Positions 54,003 to 62,434 of a DNA stretch of 64,000 bases are shown piece by piece. A program made the position numbers and the translations under genes. Source of the stretch: an uncultured Bacteroidales bacterium. Its GTDB lineage: Bacteria; Bacteroidota; Bacteroidia; Bacteroidales; Paludibacteraceae. The stretch's first letter is position 1. Each line of letters opens with the position of its first letter. The notes beneath the pieces are model-generated. The model did no database searches. It worked only from the letters and a program-made list of their open reading frames with translations, and had not been told where the DNA came from. The DNA lies in assembly GCA_946186915.1 (NCBI GenBank), contig CAMHOY010000002.1:124001-188000 (forward strand), read 5' to 3'.

Positions 54003-54904
54003 GCAGGAAACGGATCATAGTAGTATGGATGCTTTGCGCCATCTGTTTTATGGAGGTGCAGGCACAGGTATTGTATGAGATCAGCGGTCGGTCCACCAAG
54101 CAGAAATCGTACATCCTGGCAACGAACCGCCTGGTGAATATGCAGTTTCTGGATACTATCCCGAACGTATTCAAGTGTTTCAGTAAATGCCGGAAGGTAG
54201 TGACGGAGTTTGCGATGCAAGACTATGAAGCGTTGGCGGCATTACGGCAGGCAGCTATTCTACCCGACTCCGTCAAACTATCCAATTTCTACAGTGAGAG
54301 CGAATATGAGTACATAGACAACTCCCTGCGAATCAATTTAGGAATGGGATTGGACAAACTATGCCGCATGAAGCCCTCGTATCTGACAGAGATGTTCCGC
54401 ACGGAATTGATGAAACAGTGGTTGCATTACGATGAACAACATTCGATGGAGAGTTTCTTCGAGTCAGTAGCAGCGGAACGGGATATCCCTGTAGTGGGAC
54501 TGGATAATATCGGCGAAACGATGTACATGCTCTTCGACCGCGAACCCTTCCACTGGCAGTGCCAGGAGTTACTGAAGGTAATTGAGTATCCGGAGAACGA
54601 AGTGAAACAGGAACGGACCATCAAAGAGATGTACCTCAACGGCCGCTTGGCCGACATTGCATACCAGGTAGAAGGGCCGAACAACAAAACGAGTATCTCT
54701 TATTCGGACTATAAGGTGTATTGCCAGCGGAATAAGGAGTGGGTGAAACGACTACAACCCTTACTTGCCCAAGGTGGCTGTTTTATTACGCTCAACGCCA
54801 TCTACCTGGGTGGAGAAAAGGGCTTGTTGGAACAATTACGATCAGCCGGATACCGTGTAAGACCGGTTAACAGAGTTTTAAAAATTAACAAAAATAAGGT
54901 ATGA
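53999..54904 (+). CDS. TraB/GumN-family protein without the conserved histidines
   Basis: 301 residues: signal peptide (IVVWMLCAICFMEVQAQ), then LYEISGRSTKQKSYILATNR, which aligns with the family opening, but the GTxH motif reads ATNR. Further on are FLDTIPNVFKCFSKCRKVVT, EMFRTELMKQW, and VVGLDNIGETMYMLFDREPF. Near the C-terminus LNAIYLGGEKGLLEQLRSAG then YRVRPV stands for the usual VGAxHLxGxxGLLxxLxxxGY, with Tyr in place of His. Other TraB/GumN proteins are thought to be metalloproteases using these residues, so this one is probably inactive or changed in function. It starts inside the TPR gene stop and ends 4 nt into the next gene. Confidence 0.8.
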   Translation: MSRKRIIVVWMLCAICFMEVQAQVLYEISGRSTKQKSYILATNRLVNMQFLDTIPNVFKCFSKCRKVVTEFAMQDYEALAALRQAAILPDSVKLSNFYSESEYEYIDNSLRINLGMGLDKLCRMKPSYLTEMFRTELMKQWLHYDEQHSMESFFESVAAERDIPVVGLDNIGETMYMLFDREPFHWQCQELLKVIEYPENEVKQERTIKEMYLNGRLADIAYQVEGPNNKTSISYSDYKVYCQRNKEWVKRLQPLLAQGGCFITLNAIYLGGEKGLLEQLRSAGYRVRPVNRVLKINKNKV

Positions 54905-55461
54905 AAAAAGTATTTATGCTTTGTGTACTGGCCTTGATGTCAGTCGCAGCCATGAACGCTGCCGAGCGCGGCAAGTTTATTCACGTGGACAGTTCTGTGA
55001 ACAAGAACCTCAAGCCCCAAATCGCTTTTTGCCAAGAGCATAAAGACGGTCAGGACGTTACAACCTTGCTTGTCAAGACAGTCAACACCAATGAGTTCAA
55101 CGAGTTCACAGACGCCTCTCGTATCCTCATTAAGTTCGCTGACGGCAAGAATGTCCGCCTCAACCGCGTGGCCGGCAGCGAGGTGAAGAAGAACAAAGTG
55201 ACGGAAAAAGTAGCACGTGCGACTATCACCAAGTATTGGACCGAGACAACTTATGAAGTTTCACCGGAGGTCATTTCCAAACTTGAAGGCGGTTCAACCA
55301 TTACGAAGATTCGCGTGGTCTATAAAGAGAACGATGCCAAGGACTATGACATCGCCGAAGGTTATCAGGCGAAGATGGCAGCTGATCTGCTGAAGTCTTA
55401 CCAAGAGGCCAGTTTGGCAAACCGCAAGAATAATACGGACTTAAGTGACGACGATTTCTAA
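54901..55461 (+). CDS. Small secreted protein of unknown function
   Basis: 186 residues. Signal peptide MKKVFMLCVLALMSVAAMNA. The mature part is about one beta domain (LVKTVNTNEFNEFTDASRIL, IKFADGKNVRLNRVAG, ISKLEGGSTITKIRVVYKEN) with a lysine-rich helix at the end (AKMAADLLKSYQEASLANRK) and an acidic tail NNTDLSDDDF. No family is recognised; short beta proteins of this sort follow TraB or TPR genes in several Bacteroidales, but that is only an impression. It overlaps the preceding gene by 4 nt and the following one by 17 nt, so it belongs to the same translational chain. Confidence 0.75.
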   Translation: MKKVFMLCVLALMSVAAMNAAERGKFIHVDSSVNKNLKPQIAFCQEHKDGQDVTTLLVKTVNTNEFNEFTDASRILIKFADGKNVRLNRVAGSEVKKNKVTEKVARATITKYWTETTYEVSPEVISKLEGGSTITKIRVVYKENDAKDYDIAEGYQAKMAADLLKSYQEASLANRKNNTDLSDDDF

Positions 55462-57667
55462 GGTGAAGAGAAGTATTGTCATCGTTCTCTCCCTACTCTG
55501 CTGCTCGCTGACTAATGCCACAATAGGTATGCGGGAGTTAGGGGACTCATTAACCGCCTACACCGGTTTTTCCAGTGTATGGTCTCCTTCCGTGCGGGTC
55601 AAGCAACTACGCGTGAATGGCAACAATGTGACCGTACGCACCAATCTCACTCTTCATGACGTACGTTGGACACCGAAGAACGTTGAGGAAGTCAAGCGGC
55701 AAGTGAGTATGTGGGTGTTGGGTCATCCGGATGGTAAAGTGAGTCTTTTCACCGGAAAGGCCAATATAGAAGAGTTGGTAACAGATTTGGCGAAGGGAAT
55801 CATACCTGTCGGAGAACAGAAAGACTTGACGGAACGCAATATCGCGTTATGGCCGAGTCATGGCATGTACTACAATGCTGATCGCGACGAGTGGATATGG
55901 CAACGAGCCACCTTATGGACGACGGTGGAGGACCTTTACAGCCAGGAGTACGTGAAGCTTATCCGTCGCATGTTAGAGAACGCGGGCGCCACCGTACATA
56001 TGCCCCGTGCCGGATTGGAAAACCAGGAAGCGGGTGTCTCGGGTATGCCACGCTGGGCAGAAGGCGCACGGTACTGGTTACAAGGCAAGGGGGTCGATTC
56101 CACTTTGTGGAATCTCTATGACGGCAATGAGTACAAAGATGATATGAAATGCCGGCCGTTGTGGGTAAATGCGCTGGATTCTCCTATAGACCTCTGCCTG
56201 GCGTTCCACACGGACGGGCAGGACAGCGGCAACGACAGTACCATCATTGGAACATTGGTTATCTATACCGGCAAAGATGATGAGGGCCGTCATGAATTAC
56301 GCGACGGAAGGAACCGCGAGAAGGTGAACCGTAACTTGGGCGATTATATCCAGACGCAGGTGACGGAAGACCTGAAACGTCTTGCACCGGAATGGACACG
56401 CCGCCAACTCAAAGAAGCCAATTACTGCGAGAGCCGTGTACCCGTTGTACCGAGTGTCATTCTTGAGCTGCTGAGTCATAAGAACATGGCGGATATGCGG
56501 TACGGATTAGATCCGAAATTCCGTTTTGCAGCTGCACGCGCGGTATATAAAGGTATATTGCGTTACTTGAACGGCAAGTCGGCTGTTGTACAACCTCTGC
56601 CGGTAGAGCAGATTGCGATTGACGTCAAAGGACTGCTGCGATGGGAAGCCAAAGAGGACAGTATCGAGCCTGATTCCAAGGCTACGTATTACATGGTCTA
56701 TATCCAGCAGAACGGCGGAGAATGGGATGTACAGCAAGTCAATAAAGGCTGTCAGTTACAGACGACTCTCCAACCCGGCGTAAGGTATAATTACTACGTT
56801 GTAGCCGGTAATGACGGCGGTCTGAGTTTCCCGAGTCCGATGGTCAGCGCCTATATCAGTGAACAAGCAAAAACACCTGCCGCGCTTATCGTGGACGGAT
56901 TTAATGACGTGTATGGTGTGGAGTGGTTCGCCGACTCTACTTTCGCCGGAATAGTGCCGGACAGTTATGCCTGTGAGGACGGTTTCAGTTGTGCATATAT
57001 CGGTGCACAATGGAATTTCCGTCGTTCCGATGAGTGGATCAATGACGATAACTGCGGCTGGGGATCTTGTTATCGCGACCACGCCGGACAGATGACGGTA
57101 GGCAACACGCATAACTGGTGTGTCCTGCACGGTAATACCCTGCAAGCCATGAGAATCAGTTATGTAAGTACAACGGAAGGTATTGCGCAGATTGACAGCA
57201 CCTATACCTTGGTGGATGTCGTATGCGGACGGCAACGCCAGCCGCTGAGCGAGCGTACTCGGGCGCAGTTAACCGACTACTTACGCCAAGGTGGCAAACT
57301 CTTACTCAGCAGCGACCACCTCAGTACCGTGGATCCGCAATGGTTGAGAACGAACCTGCATGCCTCGTACTACGCGAAGCAGGCGACAAGGAGCGGACGT
57401 ATCCTCATTCCCGGACACCGTTCCTATCAATTGTTTCTGGAGCCGAACGAAGAGCAGCTCTTCACCTGTACACCCGAAGGACTGAAACCCGAAGGGACGG
57501 GTGCCAAACGGCTGGCGGAATACATGGATATGCGTTGCGGAGCGTCCGTGGGTTATACGAATGCGAATGGAGTACATACCACCCTGGTATATGGTTTCCC
57601 TTTAGAAGCCATCCGTAACTATGAGAGTATATACAAACACTCTGTCGAGTGGTTAATGAGCAAATGA
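55445..57667 (+). CDS. N-acetylmuramoyl-L-alanine amidase-like secreted protein
   Basis: 740 residues. Signal peptide (VKRSIVIVLSLLCCSLTNAT). Residues 120-370 match the amidase_3 fold: NIALWPSHGMYYNADRDEWI with a candidate zinc His, CLAFHTDGQDSGNDSTIIGT with the second His, and ESRVPVVPSVILELLSHKNM, then DMRYGLDPKFRFAAARAVYK, which stands for the VPavLvEtGFlsN motif with the catalytic Glu. After it come an Fn3-like beta domain (about 405-475) and a C-terminal Rossmann-like region. Homologues in Bacteroides are often labelled xanthan lyase, which I think is misleading. It probably cuts the amide bond of peptidoglycan, but activity is not proved. rlmD starts at its stop (ATGA). Confidence 0.72.
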   Translation: MTTISKVKRSIVIVLSLLCCSLTNATIGMRELGDSLTAYTGFSSVWSPSVRVKQLRVNGNNVTVRTNLTLHDVRWTPKNVEEVKRQVSMWVLGHPDGKVSLFTGKANIEELVTDLAKGIIPVGEQKDLTERNIALWPSHGMYYNADRDEWIWQRATLWTTVEDLYSQEYVKLIRRMLENAGATVHMPRAGLENQEAGVSGMPRWAEGARYWLQGKGVDSTLWNLYDGNEYKDDMKCRPLWVNALDSPIDLCLAFHTDGQDSGNDSTIIGTLVIYTGKDDEGRHELRDGRNREKVNRNLGDYIQTQVTEDLKRLAPEWTRRQLKEANYCESRVPVVPSVILELLSHKNMADMRYGLDPKFRFAAARAVYKGILRYLNGKSAVVQPLPVEQIAIDVKGLLRWEAKEDSIEPDSKATYYMVYIQQNGGEWDVQQVNKGCQLQTTLQPGVRYNYYVVAGNDGGLSFPSPMVSAYISEQAKTPAALIVDGFNDVYGVEWFADSTFAGIVPDSYACEDGFSCAYIGAQWNFRRSDEWINDDNCGWGSCYRDHAGQMTVGNTHNWCVLHGNTLQAMRISYVSTTEGIAQIDSTYTLVDVVCGRQRQPLSERTRAQLTDYLRQGGKLLLSSDHLSTVDPQWLRTNLHASYYAKQATRSGRILIPGHRSYQLFLEPNEEQLFTCTPEGLKPEGTGAKRLAEYMDMRCGASVGYTNANGVHTTLVYGFPLEAIRNYESIYKHSVEWLMSK

Positions 57668-59127
57668 AAAAGAAGAACTTACCTGTATTCGAGCACGTAG
57701 AGATCAGCGGTGTAGCCGCGGAAGGCAAGGCGTTGGTGCGCATCAACGACATCGTCACCTTTGTCCCTAACTGTGTGCCGGGAGATATCGTGGATTTGCA
57801 GATCACGAAGAAGAAACACTCCTTCATGGAAGCCAAAGTGCTGCGGGTAGTTAAACCAAGCAAGGTTCGCTGCGAGGCACGCTGCAAGCATTTCGGTGTA
57901 TGCGGTGGTTGCAAATGGCAAATCCTACCTTATAGCGAGCAACTGAAGTACAAACAGCAACAGATCGTGGACAACCTCACCCGTATAGGCAAGATTGAAT
58001 TGCCGGAGATCAGTCCTATTCTGGGTTCGAAGCATATATATGAGTACCGAAACAAGTTGGAGTTTACCTGCGCGGATCGCAAATGGTTTCCTTGGGAAGT
58101 CATAGAGGCAGCCGGCGGTCTGGATCAAGTGGATAGCAGTTACGGCCTCGGATTTCACATCCCTAACTGCTTCGACAAGGTGCTGGACATCGAGGAATGC
58201 CACCTCATGCCGGATATCAATAACCGCATCCGTAATAGTGTTCGCGAGTATGCGCGTACACACGGACTCACGTTTTATAACGAACATACGCACGAGGGAC
58301 TGCTACGTACACTCATTCTACGCAACAACCATAAGGGCGAACTGATGCTTATTGTATCGTTCGGAGCCAGTTTGGAACTGGAGCAGAACCGCATTGCGGC
58401 ACACAGTCTTCTTGAGTTCCTGCATAATGAATTCCCGGAGATTATCTCCCTGCTCTATGTGGAAAACCTCAAGTTTAACGACACCATCGGCGATTTGGAC
58501 GTGAAGGTTTATTTCGGGCAAGACCATATCATCGAGGAAATGGAAGGTCTTCAGTTCAAGGTAGGTCCCAAATCGTTCTATCAGACTAACACGGAGCAGG
58601 CTTACGAGTTATACAAGGTGGCGCGCGAGTTTGCGTTTGATAATGATGGATTGATCAACGGTGACGCTGCGCTTAATGGTGAACTGCCTTTGGTTTACGA
58701 CCTCTACACCGGTACGGGCACTATTGCCAACTTCGTGGCACGTCAGGCCAAACAGGTCATCGGCATTGAGTATGTCCCCGAGGCAATAGAAGATGCCAAA
58801 GTCAATTCGAAGATTAACCAAATAGAGAACACCCTCTTCTTCGCAGGAGACATGAAGGACATTCTGAATGATGCATTCGTGGCCCGGTACGGCAGGCCGG
58901 ATGTCATCATTACCGATCCACCCCGCGCAGGAATGCATGAGGATGTAGTGAATGTAATTCTGAATGCTGCCCCGAAACGCATCGTCTATGTGAGCTGTAA
59001 CCCCGCTACGCAGGCACGTGATCTGGCTTTACTCGATGCCAAATACCGCGTCACGAGAGTGCAACCCGTAGATATGTTCCCTCATACCCAACATGTTGAA
59101 AACGTCGTTCAATTGGAATTAAGATGA
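57664..59127 (+). CDS. rlmD: 23S rRNA (uracil-C5)-methyltransferase RlmD
   Basis: Methylates U1939 of 23S rRNA (RumA/TrmA superfamily). N-terminal TRAM-like part (GVAAEGKALVRIND, CVPGDIVDLQITKKKHSFME), then the iron-sulphur cysteines in RCEARCKHFGVCGGCKWQ (about 70-87), and the methyltransferase domain with SFYQTNTEQAYELYKVA, VYDLYTGTGTIANFVARQAK, DPPRAGMHEDVVNVILN and VYVSCNPATQARDLALL carrying the nucleophilic Cys. 487 residues. The chosen ATG at 57664 (KKKNLPVFEHVEIS follows) overlaps the preceding stop. The gene before and after are secreted hydrolases, so the operon is functionally mixed. Confidence 0.93.
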   Translation: MKKKNLPVFEHVEISGVAAEGKALVRINDIVTFVPNCVPGDIVDLQITKKKHSFMEAKVLRVVKPSKVRCEARCKHFGVCGGCKWQILPYSEQLKYKQQQIVDNLTRIGKIELPEISPILGSKHIYEYRNKLEFTCADRKWFPWEVIEAAGGLDQVDSSYGLGFHIPNCFDKVLDIEECHLMPDINNRIRNSVREYARTHGLTFYNEHTHEGLLRTLILRNNHKGELMLIVSFGASLELEQNRIAAHSLLEFLHNEFPEIISLLYVENLKFNDTIGDLDVKVYFGQDHIIEEMEGLQFKVGPKSFYQTNTEQAYELYKVAREFAFDNDGLINGDAALNGELPLVYDLYTGTGTIANFVARQAKQVIGIEYVPEAIEDAKVNSKINQIENTLFFAGDMKDILNDAFVARYGRPDVIITDPPRAGMHEDVVNVILNAAPKRIVYVSCNPATQARDLALLDAKYRVTRVQPVDMFPHTQHVENVVQLELR

Positions 59128-60563
59128 TAGCTTTAATGATTTTGTTACATGTTTATTTCGTGAGTTTCACGGATAAACCGGAGAAAACAGCTCCCCAACT
59201 GTCCCCGCGGGCAGTGGAGCAACGTGCCAAGTGGAATATCCCTACCGATGAAAGGGACTATCCTGTCAGCCCGATGTACCTCAATAACGTCCGCGAGGCG
59301 GGTGGAAAAGTGTTGCATTGGAGCCGTTGGTTCAATGGTGCGACAGTAGAGATGGATGAAGAGACCGCGCAAAAAGTACTGGCTCTGAAATGCGTGACGA
59401 GTGTAGAGATGACGCGTGACAACAGTAAACCCGATGCCTCTCTGCCGAAACGTCTTTCGCGCAAGAGAGAACAAGCCATAGAGGCCATTCAAGCGGAGAC
59501 GGATGCACAATTGGCGTTGTATAACTTACAGACTTTGCACAAAGCGGGATTCGAGGGGCAAGGTATTCTCATGTGCGTTTGTGACGGAGGATTTTATAAT
59601 GCCAACACGGTAGCCTGTTTCCGTCAGAAAGAGTTGGAACTCGGTCATTTTGACTTCACGGATGATGACAAGTACGGGTACTCGTTCTATGGCAGTGAAG
59701 GCGAGCATGGTACGGAGTGTCTGAGTGTGATTTCCGGTATCCGGGAGGACTTCTACGGGGCTGCCACCAAGGCACAGTACTACCTGATGCGCTCCGAGGA
59801 GAATGACACCGAGAGTCCGAAAGAGATGGACAACCTGATTGCCGCTCTCGAAAAAGCCGACTCTCTTGGCGTGAATATCTTCTCCTGCTCATTAGGCTAC
59901 TCCAAGTTTGACAATTCCTCATGGGATATTCCCAAATCGTCTTTTGACGGTAAGAGTACGCGTTGCAGTTATGCCGCTACCATCGCTGCTCGCAAAGGTA
60001 TGCTGGTATGTATTGCCGCTGGTAATGACGGAGACGAAGAGGGCAATCCTCCTCACACACTGGGTATTCCCGGAGACGCAGACAGCATTCTGACCGTAGG
60101 AGCCGTCAAGACCGACAGCGTGGCGGGTTATTTCTCCAGTTACGGTCCTTCGTCCGACGGGCGTATTAAACCCGAAGTATGCGCGGTAGGTGTGAAAACA
60201 ACGCTGGTGAATCATTCCAATACCATCGTACGCGCCAATGGTACCAGTTTTGCCACGCCTCTCTTAGCCGGTTTTGCAGCTGCACTATGGTCTGCTTTGC
60301 CCAACGAGAACGCCATGCAGATACGCGAACGCATCCTCCGTTCTTCGGATCGCTACAACACCCCTGACACGGAGCATTACAAGTACGGTTACGGTATTCC
60401 GGATGCGTGGAAGGCATACAAAATGGATACACCGACCGGGCTGGAAGATCCCACCTCCGACTCTATCCTGAAGGGAAGAGCCATCAAAGTCCTCCGCGAC
60501 GGACAACTGTTGATCCGTAAGGGAGAGCGTGAGTATAACGCACAAGGCATGCTGGTACGGTAA
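59124..60563 (+). CDS. Subtilisin-like (S8) serine protease with possible T9SS tail
   Basis: 479 residues. N-terminal hydrophobic signal (IALMILLHVYFVSF), a propeptide-like part to about 130 (RAVEQRAKWNIPTDERDYPV, YLNNVREAGGKVLHWSRWFN), then the S8 domain with Asp in MCVCDGGFYN (about 154), His in GSEGEHGTECLSVISG (about 195) and Ser in NGTSFATPLLAG (about 376), plus AAGNDGDEEGNPP for the oxyanion Asn. The last 25 residues, AIKVLRDGQLLIRKGEREYN then AQGMLVR, resemble the tail of the LRR protein at 18224. Likely secreted to the surface by the T9SS. It overlaps the rlmD stop (ATGA) and closes the 49747-60563 run. Confidence 0.9.
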   Translation: MIALMILLHVYFVSFTDKPEKTAPQLSPRAVEQRAKWNIPTDERDYPVSPMYLNNVREAGGKVLHWSRWFNGATVEMDEETAQKVLALKCVTSVEMTRDNSKPDASLPKRLSRKREQAIEAIQAETDAQLALYNLQTLHKAGFEGQGILMCVCDGGFYNANTVACFRQKELELGHFDFTDDDKYGYSFYGSEGEHGTECLSVISGIREDFYGAATKAQYYLMRSEENDTESPKEMDNLIAALEKADSLGVNIFSCSLGYSKFDNSSWDIPKSSFDGKSTRCSYAATIAARKGMLVCIAAGNDGDEEGNPPHTLGIPGDADSILTVGAVKTDSVAGYFSSYGPSSDGRIKPEVCAVGVKTTLVNHSNTIVRANGTSFATPLLAGFAAALWSALPNENAMQIRERILRSSDRYNTPDTEHYKYGYGIPDAWKAYKMDTPTGLEDPTSDSILKGRAIKVLRDGQLLIRKGEREYNAQGMLVR

Positions 60564-60570
60564 CAGGCAC

Positions 60571-60578
60571 AAAAAAAA
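60571..60578 (-). terminator. T-run terminating the SRP RNA
   Basis: Eight A on the plus strand, so eight U at the 3' end of the minus-strand RNA, directly after its closing stem. Confidence 0.75.
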
Positions 60579-60673
60579 GGTAGGCTAACTACATCGCACC
60601 GCTACAACCTCCTACCCTTGCTACGGTCAAGTCCTGGGGGAGTTCAGAGGGAGCTGGTCGTATAGCACCTACC
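60579..60673 (-). ncRNA. ffs: Signal recognition particle RNA (bacterial small, 4.5S type)
   Basis: Minus-strand RNA of about 95 nt. The ends pair (GGTAGG with CCTACC). The Ffh-binding domain is recognisable: CCCCCAGGAC, then GTAGCAAGGGTAGG, that is the CAGG...AGCA symmetric loop, with the Bacteroidota-type GCGGTGCGATGTAG segment before the closing stem. It sits between a strong promoter and a T-run. The apical loop reads TTGACC instead of the common CGGAAG, so the usual GGAA tetraloop, which contacts FtsY, is absent. Confidence 0.88.
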
Positions 60674-60678
60674 TAAAC

Positions 60679-60717
60679 CGGGTGCAAAATTACTACAAAA
60701 TAATCAAATATGCAAGA
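60679..60717 (-). promoter_or_regulatory. SRP RNA promoter
   Basis: On the minus strand CTTGCATATTTGA at -33 and TAGTAATTTTGCACCCG at -7, immediately before the RNA. Confidence 0.8.
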
Positions 60718-60802
60718 CTTTGACGGAAAAAAATAAAAAATATGTATATTATTTTAGTTTTTTGCGGCTAAGGATTAGTGTTTGCACGGTAGTGCGAACG
60801 TA

Positions 60803-60848
60803 ATTTCGGAGGGTACCCACCCCGTAGGGGAAGGGGCGTGCCGAAAGT
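60803..60848. repeat. Palindromic element related to 19376-19435
   Basis: Begins TTTCGGAGGGTACCC and ends GGGGCGTGCCGAAA. It lies directly before the RecD-like start codon. The reverse complement is similar to 19376-19435 at both ends. Confidence 0.7.
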
Positions 60849-60855
60849 ACATATT

Positions 60856-62283
60856 ATGTTAACCGACTTCATTATAGGACGAATAAAGGCGGAGTTGCCG
60901 TTTGAGCCCAATGCAGAGAAAGAGGGCTTATTCCAAGCGCTCGGCACTTTTTTAGTGTCCCGTGATGAACGCAAGGCATTTATCTTACGGGGTTATGCCG
61001 GAACGGGCAAGACCAGCGTGATGAGTGCGTTGGTACGTGCGTTGGATGGTTTGAAACAGCCATGTGTGCTTCTCGCCCCTACCGGTCGCGCCGCCAAGGT
61101 GCTCAGCAAGTATTCGGGTTTCCCCGCCTATACCATCCATAAGAAGATCTACCGCCAGAAGTCGAGAGTATCGGTCTTCGGCGATGAGTTCGGCGCTTTC
61201 TCACTGGCAGACAACCTACACGTACGTACGCTTTTTATTGTCGATGAGGCTTCCATGCTCTCCGGCGCGCGGGATAACCCTACCTTTGGTAGCGGTTGTC
61301 TGCTGGATGACTTAGTGAAGTATGTGTATAACGGACACGGATGCAGTCTGTTGCTCCTTGGTGACGATGCACAGTTACCCCCTGTCGGCAGCATCAACAG
61401 TCCGGCGTTGGTTCCGGATTTCATGGCGCATTACAACCTGAACGTGAGCACGTACGCATTGACACAAGTGGCGCGACAAGCCCTCGACAGCGGTATCTTA
61501 TCCGAGGCCACGAGGATTCGCGGAGAACAAGCCGGCCCCACCTCCATCCATGAGGAAAAGAGCTTTCAGATCCAGCCTAATGGCGTGGACATCGTCAAGG
61601 TACCCGGTGAAGAAGTGATAGAGACCATCGAGCAGAGTTGGCGCACCGTGGGCTCCGAAGAGACACTCATTATCACGCGCAGCAACAAGATGACCAACCT
61701 CTATAATCAAGGCGTACGTGCGCGTATCTTGTGGAAAGAGGACGAACTGTCCAACGGCGACCGCGTGATGATCAGCAAGAACAATTATTTCTGGGCGCAG
61801 GAGTACAAGGACTTGGAGTTTCTCGCCAACGGCGACATGCTGGAGATCCAACGCCTGACCAACACCCATGAGTTGTACGGATTCCATTTCGCGAAAGCCG
61901 AGTTGAAGTCGGTGGATTATGACTGGGAGATAGAGGCGCTTGTATGGTTGGACACCCTCACTACGGACAGCCCCGAGGCGAACTACCGGCTACAGAAGGA
62001 ACTCTTTGCCCGCATCGCCGAGGATTTTCCGGAGATACGCAACAAGAAAGACCTCGTCAAAGCCGTTTATGACTCGCCGTATTACAATGCGCTGCAGATA
62101 CGCTACGCCTATGCCGTGACGTGCCACAAAGCGCAGGGCGGACAATGGCGGCACGTGTATATCGACAGCGGATTAGGGGATGAGTGGATTAGCGGATTAG
62201 AGGAACATGAGAAGCGGGAATATCTCCGCTGGCTCTACACCGCCGTCACCCGTGCGACGGAAAAAATATACCTCCTGCGATAA
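60856..62283 (+). CDS. RecD-like DNA helicase (superfamily 1, UvrD_C_2 type)
   Basis: 475 residues. Walker A GYAGTGKTSVMSALVRALDG (about 45-64), motif APTGRAAKVLSKYSGFPAYT with YTIHKKIYR, Walker B LFIVDEASMLSGARDN (about 125-140), LLGDDAQLPPVGS, TQVARQALDSGILSEATRIR, and a C-terminal TCHKAQGGQWRHVYID with WLYTAVTRATEKIYLL. This is the RecD/TraI-like 5'-3' helicase fold without a RecB or RecC partner nearby, of a type common in Bacteroidota. Its job (repair or recombination) is inferred. The ATG at 60856 is preferred; an in-frame GTG at 60838 lies in the palindromic repeat. GLGDEWISGLEEHEKRE is encoded by GGATTAG repeat sequence. Confidence 0.9.
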   Translation: MLTDFIIGRIKAELPFEPNAEKEGLFQALGTFLVSRDERKAFILRGYAGTGKTSVMSALVRALDGLKQPCVLLAPTGRAAKVLSKYSGFPAYTIHKKIYRQKSRVSVFGDEFGAFSLADNLHVRTLFIVDEASMLSGARDNPTFGSGCLLDDLVKYVYNGHGCSLLLLGDDAQLPPVGSINSPALVPDFMAHYNLNVSTYALTQVARQALDSGILSEATRIRGEQAGPTSIHEEKSFQIQPNGVDIVKVPGEEVIETIEQSWRTVGSEETLIITRSNKMTNLYNQGVRARILWKEDELSNGDRVMISKNNYFWAQEYKDLEFLANGDMLEIQRLTNTHELYGFHFAKAELKSVDYDWEIEALVWLDTLTTDSPEANYRLQKELFARIAEDFPEIRNKKDLVKAVYDSPYYNALQIRYAYAVTCHKAQGGQWRHVYIDSGLGDEWISGLEEHEKREYLRWLYTAVTRATEKIYLLR

Positions 62284-62297
62284 ATTTGCACAATTTA

Positions 62298-62336
62298 TTT
62301 GCATATATCATAAAAAAGTATTACCTTTGCACCCGC
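62298..62336 (+). promoter_or_regulatory. Promoter of the last lipoprotein gene
   Basis: TTTGCATATATCA at -33 and TATTACCTTTGCACCCG at -7, about 100 nt before the ATG. Confidence 0.8.
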
Positions 62337-62390
62337 AAAGGTGTAGGCCTTTTCCCTGTAGCGGTTTTTCCGCTTAACGGAAACACCTAG
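62337..62390 (+). promoter_or_regulatory. Possible structured leader of the lipoprotein mRNA
   Basis: AAAGGTGT pairs with ACACCT (62339 and 62384 area), enclosing a GCGG/CCGC hairpin with a T-rich loop. No known riboswitch motif is recognised; the structure may be incidental. Confidence 0.3.
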
Positions 62391-62434
62391 TACGCAGATT
62401 TGCATTATAACAAACAATCTTATTCTATAACACA

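Noticed and set aside
55445..57667. Xanthan lyase as function of the 740-residue protein
   Set aside because: The visible motifs are those of amidase_3 (two His, VPxVILE); no polysaccharide lyase features were seen.
62337..62390. Leader hairpin as a known riboswitch (for example preQ1 or cobalamin)
   Set aside because: No conserved core motif of any riboswitch class could be recognised; kept only as a possible structured leader.
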